Of a stretch of DNA of 64,000 nucleotides, positions 7,617 through 16,316 are shown in pieces. Made by a program: the position numbers and the translations under genes. The notes beneath the pieces are model-generated. The model was given only the letters and a program-made list of their open reading frames with translations. It was not told the origin of the DNA and did not search any database. Positions within the stretch are counted from its first letter, which is position 1. Every line of letters begins with the position of its first letter. This stretch comes from Mycobacterium sp. JS623 (GTDB lineage: Bacteria; Actinomycetota; Actinomycetes; Mycobacteriales; Mycobacteriaceae), in contig NC_019966.1 in assembly GCF_000328565.1 (NCBI RefSeq), forward strand, positions 4,588,001-4,652,000, written 5' to 3'.

Positions 7617-8750
7617 CTACAGGCCGAGGCTCTTGCCGATGATTTCGCGTTGAATCCCGTTGGCGCCACCGTAGATCGGCGGCGCCAACGCCTTGCGAAC
7701 CTGCATCTCCATGCCGAACTCCACGGTGTAACCGTTCCCACCCATCAGCTGAAGACCTTCCAGGGCCACCGTTTTGGCTACCTCGGTGCACTTCAGTTTG
7801 GCCATCGAGCCCTCGCGGGCCAATTGGTCTTCCAAGCCGGCGTCGATCTGTTCGGCTACGTGGTAGACGAAGGCCCGGCAATACTCAATCTCGGTGGCGA
7901 GATCGGCGATGGTGTGCCGGACCGCCTGGAAGGCGCCGATGGGTTTGCCGAACTGCTCACGAGTGCGCACGTAGGTGATGGTGTCTTCCAGCGACCGGCG
8001 TGCCGCCCCGAGTGACATCGCTGCGATGATGAGCCGTTCCACGTTAAGCCCACGCATCAAGCGGTGCCAGGCATCGCCGATGCCGCCGATGACGTTGGCC
8101 ACCGGGATCGACACGTCGGTGAAGAACACGTCGTTGACGGTGTGGCCGTCCATCGTCGCGATCGGCCGGATATCCAGGCCAGGCGTGTCCGTCGTGAGGT
8201 ATAGCAGCGTCAGCCCGTTGTGCTTACCGACGGTGGAGTCGGTGCGCGTGAGCACCAGCAGGTGGTCGGCCAGATGCGCGGCGGTGATCCAGGTCTTCTG
8301 GCCGTTGACGACGAACCGGTCGCCGTCACGCACCGCCTTGGTGACCACGCCGCTGAGGTCGGACCCAGCACCGGGCTCGGAGAGTGCGATGGCTTCGAAG
8401 TGGCCGCTGCACAGATTGCCCAACACTTCTTTCTTCTGCTGCTCATCACCGTGCCGCAGATAGGTCTGGGCGGCGGTCAGCCCCGTGCCGTAGGCATGGA
8501 TCGGCGCCAGACCGCGGGCGGTCTCCTCGAGGAAGATGCACTCTTCGACCATCCCAGCGCCCCCACCACCGTAGTCGGCGGGTAGCGATACCCCAAGCCA
8601 GCCCAGCTCGGCGAACTGTTTGAGGATCTGCGGGCTATTCGACAGCCGTCCACCATCGGTGAGCGCCTCGCGCTGTTGGGCCGTGGCGCAGTTTCTCGCA
8701 CAGAACTGCTCGATCGCGGTGGCGAATTCCAACTGATCGGTGGTGAACAT
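7617..8750 (-). CDS. Acyl-CoA dehydrogenase (FadE-type)
   Basis: A 377-residue FAD flavoprotein. Family marks are LSEPGAGSDLSG (substrate and flavin contact), GQKTWITAAHLADHLLVLTRT, and the C-terminal LMGGNGYTVEFGMEMQVRKALAPPIYGG. The usual IYEGT glutamate is replaced by Gly, but a Glu occurs in GLNVERLIIAAM, the position used as catalytic base by isovaleryl-CoA dehydrogenase. A branched or cyclic substrate is therefore reasonable. The start at 8750 was chosen because homology begins there (MFTTDQLEF). A GGTCTGACC operator lies 42 bases upstream, between this gene and the divergent LuxR regulator. Confidence 0.85.
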   Translation of the reverse strand: MFTTDQLEFATAIEQFCARNCATAQQREALTDGGRLSNSPQILKQFAELGWLGVSLPADYGGGGAGMVEECIFLEETARGLAPIHAYGTGLTAAQTYLRHGDEQQKKEVLGNLCSGHFEAIALSEPGAGSDLSGVVTKAVRDGDRFVVNGQKTWITAAHLADHLLVLTRTDSTVGKHNGLTLLYLTTDTPGLDIRPIATMDGHTVNDVFFTDVSIPVANVIGGIGDAWHRLMRGLNVERLIIAAMSLGAARRSLEDTITYVRTREQFGKPIGAFQAVRHTIADLATEIEYCRAFVYHVAEQIDAGLEDQLAREGSMAKLKCTEVAKTVALEGLQLMGGNGYTVEFGMEMQVRKALAPPIYGGANGIQREIIGKSLGL

Positions 8751-8791
8751 CTCGGCGCCATGCCTCTCATCGTCGAACGACAGAGCTATTC

Positions 8792-8800
8792 GGTCTGACC
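8792..8800. promoter_or_regulatory. GntR/FCD-type operator in the acyl-CoA dehydrogenase/LuxR divergent promoter
   Basis: The core GGTCTGACC is a perfect GGTC-N-GACC palindrome. On the minus strand it directly follows TGATAT, a possible -10 element, as at the badI-like promoter. A second inverted repeat, AAATG-N5-CATTT (8806-8820), sits beside it. The same core recurs upstream of at least five other transcription units in the window. Confidence 0.65.
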
Positions 8801-8870
8801 ATATCAAATGTTTGACATTTAAGCCACGCCGAGGCACTCTTGTGGTGCCCGTCACACCAGAGGAGAAGTG

Positions 8871-10031
8871 ATGCTGGCGAACCGCACGACCCAAGCTGCA
8901 GATGACATCGATCGCGCCCGTGAGATCGTCCGTCTGACCCGACACGTTCTCAACGGACGCGAACTCTGTCCCAGCTTCGGCGACGATGACCTTAACGCCG
9001 CCGATGCGGCGCTATCCGCGGCCCGGCGGGCGCTGTGCGAGTACCTCGAAGGCTCCCTTACGGCTCAGCACGACGGGTGCCACGCCGAGATCGCGGCGTT
9101 GCTGCTGCGGTCGGAACTGGCGCAAGTATCGCTGAAGGACGCCATCCTGGCCCGCCACAACCAGATGATGGTCGGCGCGCAGGAAGCACTGAGCGGATTG
9201 CGTGGCATGGCGTCCGCTGCCGCCCTCGCCGAGCGCGCACCCGCGGCGGCGTGCCGGATGGGATTCAGCCGAATCCTGTTTTCCGTTATACGCGAGGGCA
9301 ATTGGATCGCATGCTCGGCATGGGCGGGCGAGGACGAGGAGTTCGCCCAGGCCATGGTCCGGGCCGGTGCGGCTAATCCGCGGCGCCTGACCGGTCAGCT
9401 GCTGGAAAACGAGATGGTACGGCGTTCGGTTCCCATCCTGGTCCGCAACCCACAGTCCAACCCTCGCGTTCACCCCGAACTGGTCGCGGTGACCAACACG
9501 ATGTCCTACGTGGCGGCACCCGTGCTCGGTTGGGGCAGACCGATCGGACTTCTGCACGCCGACCGCACCGAGCGTCCAGGCGTGTATGAGATTGATCGAG
9601 ATGTGCTGGGAATATTCGCCGAGGGCCTCGGTATCGCATTCGAACGGAACCTGATGATGGACCGCCTCCAGGCGATGCGCCGAGCCGCCGACGCACACCT
9701 GCGCGCGGCGAACGCGCTCGCCGACGACTTCACACTCGAAGTGATCGAGCGCGCCGGCCCTGCCTGCGCACCGGTGGAACGGCTGTCGCAGACACCAGAA
9801 CCGCTGCAGCATAAGACATTCAGCCAGGCCAGCGGCCATCTCAGCGACCTGACCGCCCGAGAAATCGACGTGTTGCGTGGTCTGGCCACCGGTCGGACCA
9901 ACGCGCAGATCGCTCTGAGTTTATTCGTGGCGGAGGGCACCGTGAAATCACATGTCAAACACATCTTGCGAAAGCTGGGCGCGGCCAACCGAACCGATGC
10001 GGTCGCCAGGTATCACCAGCTGCGCGCGTGA
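8871..10031 (+). CDS. LuxR-family transcriptional regulator with GAF-like sensor domain
   Basis: 386 residues. ATG 8871 is preferred to GTG 8868 because it stands five bases from AGGAG. Roughly residues 100-275 look like a GAF-type sensor (YVAAPVLGWGRPIGLLHADR). The last 65 residues form a LuxR/NarL helix-turn-helix: LTAREIDVLRGLATGRTNAQIA, then EGTVKSHVKHILRKLGAANRTDAVA. There is no response-regulator receiver domain, so it probably senses a small ligand directly. Two paralogues lie at 29420-31644. It is divergent from the acyl-CoA dehydrogenase and shares the operator region, so it may regulate the flanking catabolic genes. Confidence 0.85.
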   Translation: MLANRTTQAADDIDRAREIVRLTRHVLNGRELCPSFGDDDLNAADAALSAARRALCEYLEGSLTAQHDGCHAEIAALLLRSELAQVSLKDAILARHNQMMVGAQEALSGLRGMASAAALAERAPAAACRMGFSRILFSVIREGNWIACSAWAGEDEEFAQAMVRAGAANPRRLTGQLLENEMVRRSVPILVRNPQSNPRVHPELVAVTNTMSYVAAPVLGWGRPIGLLHADRTERPGVYEIDRDVLGIFAEGLGIAFERNLMMDRLQAMRRAADAHLRAANALADDFTLEVIERAGPACAPVERLSQTPEPLQHKTFSQASGHLSDLTAREIDVLRGLATGRTNAQIALSLFVAEGTVKSHVKHILRKLGAANRTDAVARYHQLRA

Positions 10032-10108
10032 CGCCACTCTCTTCAGAGGGATCCAAAAGCCCCTCGTCGGGGGACGCGACTTTCGCCGTGTGCCCATAGC
10101 GTGACTGT

Positions 10109-10924
10109 GTGCCGCCGGTCGATCACGCGCTGAATCTCACCACGCAGGCGATCCTGACGTATGGCAGCTGGGCGCTGACCGCTGTGATCCTTGGGCTGGC
10201 CATTCGGATGGGGACGCGAGAGCGCACTCCTTTTTACGCGCTCATGGTGTTGGCCGCCATGGTCGGCGCCTTCGCCGAGCCGCTCTACGACGTGGCGATG
10301 ATGCTCTACTTCTACTCGACAGAGGGCATGTTCACGCATTTCACCGCTTTCGGCGTCCCGCAGCCGATCTGGACGCACAGTGGCTACGTGGTCTTGTACG
10401 CCAGCCCAGCAATCTTCATCGCCCGCGCAATCGGGCGGGGGACACTTACCCGGCACGGAGTCTACATCTGGGCCGGCGTCGAGCTGCTGATGTCCATGGT
10501 GTTCGAAATGGTCGGCATAAACGGAGGCACGTACAGTTACTGGGGGCCACACGTCTTCCGGATCTTGCAGTACCCGTTGGTGATTGGCGTACTTGAGGCC
10601 GCTCAAGTGATCTGCTTCGCCGTGGCGGCATCGCGGCTGCGCGCCCGCTGCGGCAGTCAGTGGCAACTGCTGACTCTGTTCGTCCTGTTTCCGTTCACAT
10701 TCTTCGGCGCCAACTTCGGCGCGGGCTGGCCCACCATCATCGCCGTGCACCTCGAGCACCCCTCGACGCCAATGATCGCGACGGCAACCGGGCTCAGCAT
10801 CGGCTTCGCGGTCGTGCTGGTGCGCACGGCGGCGTCTTTTCTGCCGCAAAGATCAGCCACGGGTGACAAGGAAGGCGCCGTGAGGGGATCAGTCGAAACA
10901 CCCACGCAGCCGCATCCCATCTAG
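10109..10924 (+). CDS. Multi-pass membrane protein of unknown function
   Basis: A 271-residue hydrophobic protein with about seven predicted transmembrane segments, starting at GTG 10109 with no strong ribosome site. Notable conserved-looking stretches are AEPLYDVAMMLYFYS near residue 50, FGVPQPIWTHSGYVVLYASPAIF near 90, FEMVGINGGTYSYWGPH near 135, and a polar Lys/Glu-rich cytoplasmic tail. The fold resembles actinobacterial proteins annotated as spirocyclase AveC-like, but I hold that only weakly. It is followed 23 bases later by a DUF2834-like membrane protein, and the two probably form one transcript, possibly with the LuxR gene upstream. Confidence 0.6.
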   Translation: MPPVDHALNLTTQAILTYGSWALTAVILGLAIRMGTRERTPFYALMVLAAMVGAFAEPLYDVAMMLYFYSTEGMFTHFTAFGVPQPIWTHSGYVVLYASPAIFIARAIGRGTLTRHGVYIWAGVELLMSMVFEMVGINGGTYSYWGPHVFRILQYPLVIGVLEAAQVICFAVAASRLRARCGSQWQLLTLFVLFPFTFFGANFGAGWPTIIAVHLEHPSTPMIATATGLSIGFAVVLVRTAASFLPQRSATGDKEGAVRGSVETPTQPHPI

Positions 10925-10947
10925 TCAGTCACTCAAGGAACTTGTCT

Positions 10948-11337
10948 ATGGCCGCATCCACACCGACGAACGTCCGTCACGCCTTCTACCTCATTGTCGG
11001 GGCCGCGGCGCTGGTGCTGACCTGGCCACACGCATTTTCCTGGATGGCGGCCGGCGGAAACATCCTCAACCCGGTCGCGTTCTTTGGTGACGCGCTGGCG
11101 GCCGGCGGCACCGCCGCCTTCCTCACCATCGACATGGCCATAGCGTGGCTGGTGTTCATGGTGTGGGTCGTGACCGACAGCAAGCGGATCGGACTGGGGT
11201 ACAAGTGGGGCTGGACCTTCGTGGCCTTGTCCTACATCGGCGTATCGATGGCTTTCCCGGTGTATCTGGTCACCCGTGAGCGCTACCTCGACAAGCGCGC
11301 CCGCACCCGCGAGTTGACCGCCCAGCCGAACCTGTGA
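10948..11337 (+). CDS. DUF2834-like small membrane protein
   Basis: 129 residues from ATG 10948, seven bases after AAGGAA. A TTG six bases earlier is too close to the ribosome site. Three hydrophobic segments (near residues 10-28, 48-70 and 80-100), with Trp/Phe-rich interfaces and an internal WVVTDSKRIG turn, fit the DUF2834 family of three- to four-helix membrane proteins. The C-terminus is charged and cytoplasmic. No function is known. It is convergent with pknK, the two stops being only four bases apart. Confidence 0.65.
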   Translation: MAASTPTNVRHAFYLIVGAAALVLTWPHAFSWMAAGGNILNPVAFFGDALAAGGTAAFLTIDMAIAWLVFMVWVVTDSKRIGLGYKWGWTFVALSYIGVSMAFPVYLVTRERYLDKRARTRELTAQPNL

Positions 11338-11341
11338 TGCG

Positions 11342-14300
11342 TCAGCGATCTGAGGTCTCGACCAAATTCGACACGAAATCGCGAAGGTTGGCTGGCTGGG
11401 CCTGATCCGCAAGACTGGACCCGCCGGTGTCGGCGGCGTCCTGGGCCAGGCGAACCATCTGCGGCCCCTCGTCGATGAGCAACTGGCTAAGCCCAAGCGC
11501 GGCACAGGTTCTCAACGCGGGACCTAGGACGCGGATCGCCTCGTCGTGATTGCCGGCAGCATCGAGACAGTGCGCGAGTAGCAGTCTCGCGCGAAGGCGG
11601 GCACGGGGGCGGTCATTTTGATCGGCCCGTTGAAGGCAAGCCCGGGCTCGCCCGACGGCTTCGTCACACGCCGAAGGTGTCCCCTCGATCAACTTCATTC
11701 GGATCTGTGCAGCCTCGACGAGTTCGGCTGTGTCGCCGTCGGTGTCGCCGAGGCGTTCGGAACTCGAAAGCGTGATTCGCTGTGCGACAAGCTCGTCGAC
11801 GGGCTCACCCGACAGCGCGGCGATCCGGACACTGTCAAGGAGCAACCCGGCCTGCAACCGCGGGAGTTGCAGTCGCTTGGCGATATCGAGGCCCTCGGCG
11901 AGTCGGCTGTGCGCGGCCGCTGCGTCACCTCGGGAAAACTTCAGCAGCGCTCCGGTCCCGAAACTCGCAAGCATGAAGTCGACGATTCCGCCTTCGGCGC
12001 CCAACTCATATGCGTCGTCGAGCAGTGCTTCGGCTTCGTGGAGTTGGCCGTGTTCGTACCACAGCTCTCCCAACAGTGCTCCGCCGAGCTTTGCGACGTA
12101 GGCGGGGCGACCCGACGGCAGGAGCGCGATACGCATCGCGTGCCGCAGGTGGGCTTCGGCGCCAGCGATGTCGAGCTGCTCGTTGGCGGCAAGCGCGGCA
12201 AAACAGTAGCCGTAGCTCACGCTCAGTGTGCCGGAGATCCGATCGTGGAACTGGCGTCCCCACCGCTGCCAGCGCAGCGCGTCATCGAAGTCTGACGCCC
12301 GAAGCGCACGAAAGGATGCGAGGTCGGCCGCGCGGCACAGAATGAAGGGCCGTAGCGTGTCGGACCTGTCGACGCACGCCTCAACGGCGGCTACGGTGAC
12401 GCCGTCGACGCGGTCCTGGAAGGCGGCGATCACGGCGCGAATCAGGTTCATCTCGGCGCGCAGGTCGCCAGCTTCATCCGTTGCGGCCGCGTCCATGCCC
12501 AATTCGGCCAGATGTAGCGCCTCCTCGACGGCCGCCAGTCGGTGAAGGACGACATTCGCCCACGCGAGGTCGACTTGAAGCCTCGGGCGCGCGTCGGCAT
12601 ATTGGGCAGGCAGCTTGGCCGCAAGCCCGATCAACGTGCTCATCTGAGACTGTTCCATCAGATCGGTGGCTGCGCGCTCGACAGCGTCCACCGCCTGCCG
12701 AGCCTGACCACCGAGGATCAAGTGATCGACAGCCTGGCTGAGCATTTGGTGTTCGGCGAACCACTGCGCGGCTCTGCGGTGTAGCTGTGGTATCCGATCT
12801 TCTGCGTCTCGTTCGAGGCGGTGCAGCAGGTACTCGGCGAATAGGTGGTGGTATTCGAACCAGGTTCCCTCGACGTCGGTCCTGCGCAGAAACAGGTCAC
12901 GTCTCGCGATCTCTTCGAGCAGGTTTCGGCTGCGGCGGTTGTCGGTCAGCGCGGTGGCAAGACCGCTGCAGACCTGTTTGGGGATGCAGGTCGCGAGCAG
13001 AAAATCGAGCAGATCCGGTTCGAGGCTGTCCAGGACGTTCGATGCCAGGTACTCGCCCAAAGCTTCGTTGCGCCCGGACAGATGCTCGATGAGCGCGGCC
13101 GGATCGGCCTGCTCACGCAGCGTCAGCGACGCCAGCTGCAATGCCGCGGCCCACCCGTCTGTGCACTCCTCCAACTCGGCTATGTGTGCTGCGGTCAGGT
13201 GCAGGCCGCATTGATCGACCAGCATCGCCTGGGATTCGGAGGTGTCGAAGCGTAGATGCGTGGCGTCGATTTCGACGAGTTCACCCTGGACACGAAGCGT
13301 GCTGAGCGCAAGGCCGGTGCGGTTTCGGCTTGCGACAACCACATGGAGGTGATGGCAGCTGTTTTCGAGCAGGTAGGTCAGCGCGTCGGTGGTTTCGGTG
13401 TTCTGTACGCGATGCCAGTCGTCGAGCACCAAGACGAGGGTTTCTTTGTCGTGGTGCAGGTGATCGATCAAGGCGTTGAGCACATAGTGCTGCGCGTTGT
13501 CCACATGTCCGTCGAACTCTTGCTGTAGCGCGTCGGCCAGGTCGGGCATCGTGCGCCGGATCGCCTCGATCAGATGGGCGAGAAACCAGCCCACATTGTT
13601 GTCGTCGCTGTCGATGGCCAACCACGCGCCCTTCAGACCATCGCGGGTAAGGGCTTCGCCCCACTGCGCGGCCAGGGTGCTCTTGCCGTAGCCGGCGGGG
13701 GCGTGAATGAGCACCAGCTTTGGTCGTCGTCCCGAACCGAGGCGCTCAAGGATTCGGTGCCGCCGAACCGTGGGGCGCGTGAAGGTGGGCGGACGAAACC
13801 GCGTCGGCGCGCTCGGCGGATAGTGCGCACTCCGCATCGAGTACGCGCCGGGCGACCGTGGTCCACGCGGACCCGAGTGTCCGAGTGCTGTCGGTCCGGC
13901 CATGCCGATATCGGCGGCGGCCCCGTCTGCCTGCGCCGGCAGGGGCGACAACTCGAGCGGAACATCGGCGATGGTGAGCCCGACGTGAGCGCCTGCCGCA
14001 CGCAGGATCTCCCCGAACGCCACGGCAGAGGCGGGTCGGCGGGCGGGGTCGGTATCCAGTGCGAGTTCCAATGCCGAGCTAACCGGGTCGGGCACGCCAT
14101 TGGCACGCAGATCCGGGATCGGGCCCGCCAGCACGCGACGAGCAAAGGCGATGGGGTTCTCGCCGGGGCGAAACTTGAATGGCGGTTCGCCATTGAGCAG
14201 TGAGAAGAGGGTGGCGGCCAACCCATAAACGTCGGTGGCGACCGACGCGGCGCCTCCCTCGAACAGCTCGGGCGCGGTGTACGACGGGGATCCGACCAAG

Positions 14301-14842
14301 ATGTTCGCCGCCGTCTCGCGGCTGCCCGCGATGCGCGCAATGCCGAAGTCGCCGAGTTGCGGTTCACCGTAATTGGTGAGCAGGACGTTGGGCGGCTTGA
14401 CGTCCCGATGAAGAACGCCGGCTCTGTGAGCGGTTTCCAGGGCACCGGCCAATCGCACCCCGATTGTCAACGCCTCGTGGACCTCGAGCGGCCCGTGGCC
14501 CTTGATCCAGGAGCCCAGCGTGTCGCGACTGTGATAGGGCATCACGATGTACGGACGGCCCGTGAAGGTCAGGCCGCTGTGCAGGACCGGCACGATGTTC
14601 GGATGCCCTGACACCCGCCCCATCGCGCGCTGCTCGCGGGCGAAATGCTCGAGGTCGAGATCGTCGCGATCGGAATTGAGTACCTTGATCGCCACGACGC
14701 GATCCAATGACGGCTGCTCGCAGCGATAGACGACACCGAAGCCGCCTCGGCCGACGGGCTGGGCATCTTCGTAACCCTCGGCCTCGAGCTCAGCGACGAT
14801 TCCGGTAGCGAGCCTGCGCTGTGTGTCGTCGGGACTACTCAT
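11342..14842 (-). CDS. pknK: PknK-like Ser/Thr protein kinase fused to MalT-type STAND ATPase
   Basis: 1166 residues from ATG 14842, which follows GGGGAG at a five-base spacing; a TTG 24 bases upstream is rejected. The N-terminal kinase domain (about 20-285) has GRGGFGVV at 31-38, Lys53, His-Arg-Asp with Asp147, and Asp-Phe-Gly at 165-167, so it should be active. A Pro/Arg-rich linker leads to a signal-transduction ATPase with Walker A APAGYGKST (381-389) and Walker B LVLVLDDWH. The rest is TPR-like helical repeat. No LuxR helix-turn-helix is seen at the C-terminus, as in M. tuberculosis PknK (1110 residues). PknK couples growth-phase or stress signals to phosphorylation of regulators. GGGGAGA repeats lie upstream. 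Confidence 0.88.
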   Translation of the reverse strand: MSSPDDTQRRLATGIVAELEAEGYEDAQPVGRGGFGVVYRCEQPSLDRVVAIKVLNSDRDDLDLEHFAREQRAMGRVSGHPNIVPVLHSGLTFTGRPYIVMPYHSRDTLGSWIKGHGPLEVHEALTIGVRLAGALETAHRAGVLHRDVKPPNVLLTNYGEPQLGDFGIARIAGSRETAANILVGSPSYTAPELFEGGAASVATDVYGLAATLFSLLNGEPPFKFRPGENPIAFARRVLAGPIPDLRANGVPDPVSSALELALDTDPARRPASAVAFGEILRAAGAHVGLTIADVPLELSPLPAQADGAAADIGMAGPTALGHSGPRGPRSPGAYSMRSAHYPPSAPTRFRPPTFTRPTVRRHRILERLGSGRRPKLVLIHAPAGYGKSTLAAQWGEALTRDGLKGAWLAIDSDDNNVGWFLAHLIEAIRRTMPDLADALQQEFDGHVDNAQHYVLNALIDHLHHDKETLVLVLDDWHRVQNTETTDALTYLLENSCHHLHVVVASRNRTGLALSTLRVQGELVEIDATHLRFDTSESQAMLVDQCGLHLTAAHIAELEECTDGWAAALQLASLTLREQADPAALIEHLSGRNEALGEYLASNVLDSLEPDLLDFLLATCIPKQVCSGLATALTDNRRSRNLLEEIARRDLFLRRTDVEGTWFEYHHLFAEYLLHRLERDAEDRIPQLHRRAAQWFAEHQMLSQAVDHLILGGQARQAVDAVERAATDLMEQSQMSTLIGLAAKLPAQYADARPRLQVDLAWANVVLHRLAAVEEALHLAELGMDAAATDEAGDLRAEMNLIRAVIAAFQDRVDGVTVAAVEACVDRSDTLRPFILCRAADLASFRALRASDFDDALRWQRWGRQFHDRISGTLSVSYGYCFAALAANEQLDIAGAEAHLRHAMRIALLPSGRPAYVAKLGGALLGELWYEHGQLHEAEALLDDAYELGAEGGIVDFMLASFGTGALLKFSRGDAAAAHSRLAEGLDIAKRLQLPRLQAGLLLDSVRIAALSGEPVDELVAQRITLSSSERLGDTDGDTAELVEAAQIRMKLIEGTPSACDEAVGRARACLQRADQNDRPRARLRARLLLAHCLDAAGNHDEAIRVLGPALRTCAALGLSQLLIDEGPQMVRLAQDAADTGGSSLADQAQPANLRDFVSNLVETSDR

Positions 14843-15175
14843 CGCCACTCCCCGCTCGCCCGACAAGCGCTGCCGGTGCGGATCTGATCCGACCGCCAGG
14901 GCAACTGGATCGTACGACCCGTATCCGCGCTCCCATCGCCATCCTTTGCTGCGGCAGTTTCACCGTACTCCGGGCTCCTCGAACGGCAACGTCGTTTTGA
15001 CACCGCCATCGCCGACCGATTTGCCCCCTTGGGGAGACGAGAACTGCTCGATGGGGAGACGCGCATCGGGGAGAACGTGACGAGACTGGGAGAACAACAA
15101 CATCAGGCAGGCGGTGCACGAAGCGCCGTCGGAATTCAGAACTTATGCCCACCGCGCAGAAATGAGAGCTAAACC
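14843..15175. promoter_or_regulatory. pknK upstream region with four GGGGAGA-type direct repeats
   Basis: A 333-base divergent intergenic region. The element (G/T)GGGAGA followed by A/C occurs at 15031, 15053, 15068 and 15087, spaced 22, 15 and 19 bases apart in one orientation. On the pknK strand they read TCTCCCC. A cluster of this kind suggests a regulator-binding array or a degenerate repeat. No obvious -35/-10 pair was identified. Confidence 0.35.
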
Positions 15176-15328
15176 GTGTCGCAGTATTTCACCATGATCG
15201 GCTTCCTTCTGATGGTCATGTCCCCTCCCCTCATCCCGGCGGTCGTCGGCATAGTCCACCGCAGCGTCCGCGGTGTCCGCGCCGTCGCCAACTGGCGCGC
15301 GGCGCGGCTGGCCGCGTCGCTGCCCTAG
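15176..15328 (+). CDS. Putative 50-residue membrane peptide
   Basis: A small frame from GTG 15176 encodes a hydrophobic stretch (about residues 6-28: Met-Ile-Gly-Phe-Leu-Leu-Met-Val-Met, then Pro-rich, then Val-Val-Gly-Ile-Val) followed by a strongly basic tail with five arginines. GAGAG lies about ten bases upstream. A near-perfect hairpin terminator begins 53 bases after the stop, which supports a real short transcript. I know no family for it. It could be a membrane peptide acting on the adjacent kinase, or a chance frame. Confidence 0.45.
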   Translation: MSQYFTMIGFLLMVMSPPLIPAVVGIVHRSVRGVRAVANWRAARLAASLP

Positions 15329-15381
15329 CCCGGCAAATCCCGCGACACCACGGAACACGTTGCGGCGGAATGCGTTCCGGC

Positions 15382-15410
15382 AAAGGTGCGCCCCTTGTGG
15401 GCGCACCTTT
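15382..15410. terminator. Bidirectional intrinsic terminator
   Basis: A perfect 12-bp stem, AAAGGTGCGCCC and its complement, encloses a five-base loop (CTTGT). It is followed on the plus strand by TTTTCC and flanked by adenines on the other side. It lies between the small plus-strand frame and the end of the minus-strand mce operon, so it can serve both. Confidence 0.85.
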
Positions 15411-15421
15411 TCCTGTTAGCG

Positions 15422-15904
15422 CTATTGCGGTTGTCCGTACACGGCGACGACGACGGTGCGATCAAGGCTGTTCTGTGACCACACGCCGATGTTGGTGTAG
15501 GCACAGTTCTGCATGATCGCGAGATATGCCGGGTTGTAATACCACTGATTGATCAGTTCGATGCCGCTGATCGCCAGCGCGGGATTGATCGCCACGGTCT
15601 CAGCCACCGTCCCGTGAAATCCCGCCGCCGCGGCCCGATCTTGTGGTGTCGATGCGTCAGAACCGATGTCGCCGTCGAGGTTTCGGTTGTTGAGGACGTC
15701 GTCGGTGTGCCATTGTGCGGCCAACCGCAGCTGCGGATTGATCTTGATGTCGTTGGTGCAGCCCGCCTGGTGCTGGACGGTGTAAACATTGGCAACCACC
15801 CCGTCATTGAGGCGCTTGTTGTCGGCATGTGCGGCTGGGGTGCACGGCACTGTCACCGCACCGATGGCCACCAAGGTAGCCAATGTCAGGCGCCGATACC
15901 GCAT
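15422..15904 (-). CDS. Secreted CAP-domain protein, last gene of the mce operon
   Basis: 160 residues with a Sec signal peptide: a basic start (MRYRR), a hydrophobic core to about residue 22, and cleavage near Ala-His-Ala-Asp (about 28). The mature part fits the small bacterial CAP/SCP fold: AAQWHTDDVLNNRNLDGDIGSDASTPQDRAAAAGF, then VAETVA, and a C-terminal NIGVWSQNSLDRTVVVAVYG strand pair. The histidine and acidic pairs of the CAP cavity are recognisable. CAP proteins of this type are secreted or cell-wall associated; in some fungi they bind sterols, but the bacterial role is uncertain. It follows the DUF732 gene by 16 bases. Confidence 0.7.
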   Translation of the reverse strand: MRYRRLTLATLVAIGAVTVPCTPAAHADNKRLNDGVVANVYTVQHQAGCTNDIKINPQLRLAAQWHTDDVLNNRNLDGDIGSDASTPQDRAAAAGFHGTVAETVAINPALAISGIELINQWYYNPAYLAIMQNCAYTNIGVWSQNSLDRTVVVAVYGQPQ

Positions 15905-15920
15905 CTCGGTTTCCCTTCCA

Positions 15921-16316
15921 TCATCCGACTGGGGGCGGCCGGTAATGTGCCGCCGAGTTCCGCAGCTGCCAGATCTGTGCCGGGCACAGCTCGTTGACAG
16001 CCTGATTGATCAGATACGACGCTTGATATTCATCCGAGGTTTCGAAGTCGGCCTTGACCTCACCCATGACCTGTGCGTAGGCGCGGCCGGCCGACACCTT
16101 GTCACAGATGCCGTACCCGTAGCCAAGGGCAGCGTTGGCGGTGGGGAAGCTGTAGCCAGGCCGCACATGCACATTGACCAGGTAGGCCACTACGTCGGCA
16201 CGCGCACATGGAGCCAGCCCCAACATCGCGGCGCCGGCCACCGCGCAGGCCGCCAAGACGCCCATCGACGACATGGTCGATGAACGGTCGATCACCGCTC
16301 GCATCGGCCCCGACAT
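15921..16316 (-). CDS. DUF732-like secreted protein
   Basis: 131 residues. ATG 16316 overlaps the stop of the upstream Mce-associated gene (ATGA); a longer frame starts 30 bases earlier but would overlap more. The N-terminus has a hydrophobic segment (VLAACAVAGAAMLGLAPCARA) consistent with a signal peptide cleaved after Ala-Arg-Ala. The mature domain has two cysteines (YGICDK and NELCPAQ) that probably form the disulphide typical of DUF732 exported mycobacterial proteins. Function is unknown. Its place behind the Mce-associated genes suggests a periplasmic accessory of the transporter. Confidence 0.7.
   Translation of the reverse strand: MSGPMRAVIDRSSTMSSMGVLAACAVAGAAMLGLAPCARADVVAYLVNVHVRPGYSFPTANAALGYGYGICDKVSAGRAYAQVMGEVKADFETSDEYQASYLINQAVNELCPAQIWQLRNSAAHYRPPPVG

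Noticed and set aside
8357..8365. GGTCGGACC, a further match to the GntR-type palindrome
   Set aside because: It lies within the acyl-CoA dehydrogenase coding sequence at the conserved Gly-Ser-Asp codons and lacks the ATT/-10 context of the promoter sites, so it is best explained by coding constraint.
11342..11600. LuxR helix-turn-helix at the C-terminus of the PknK-like protein
   Set aside because: MalT-type ATPases often end in one, but the final residues here show no LTxRE or TVKxH pattern.
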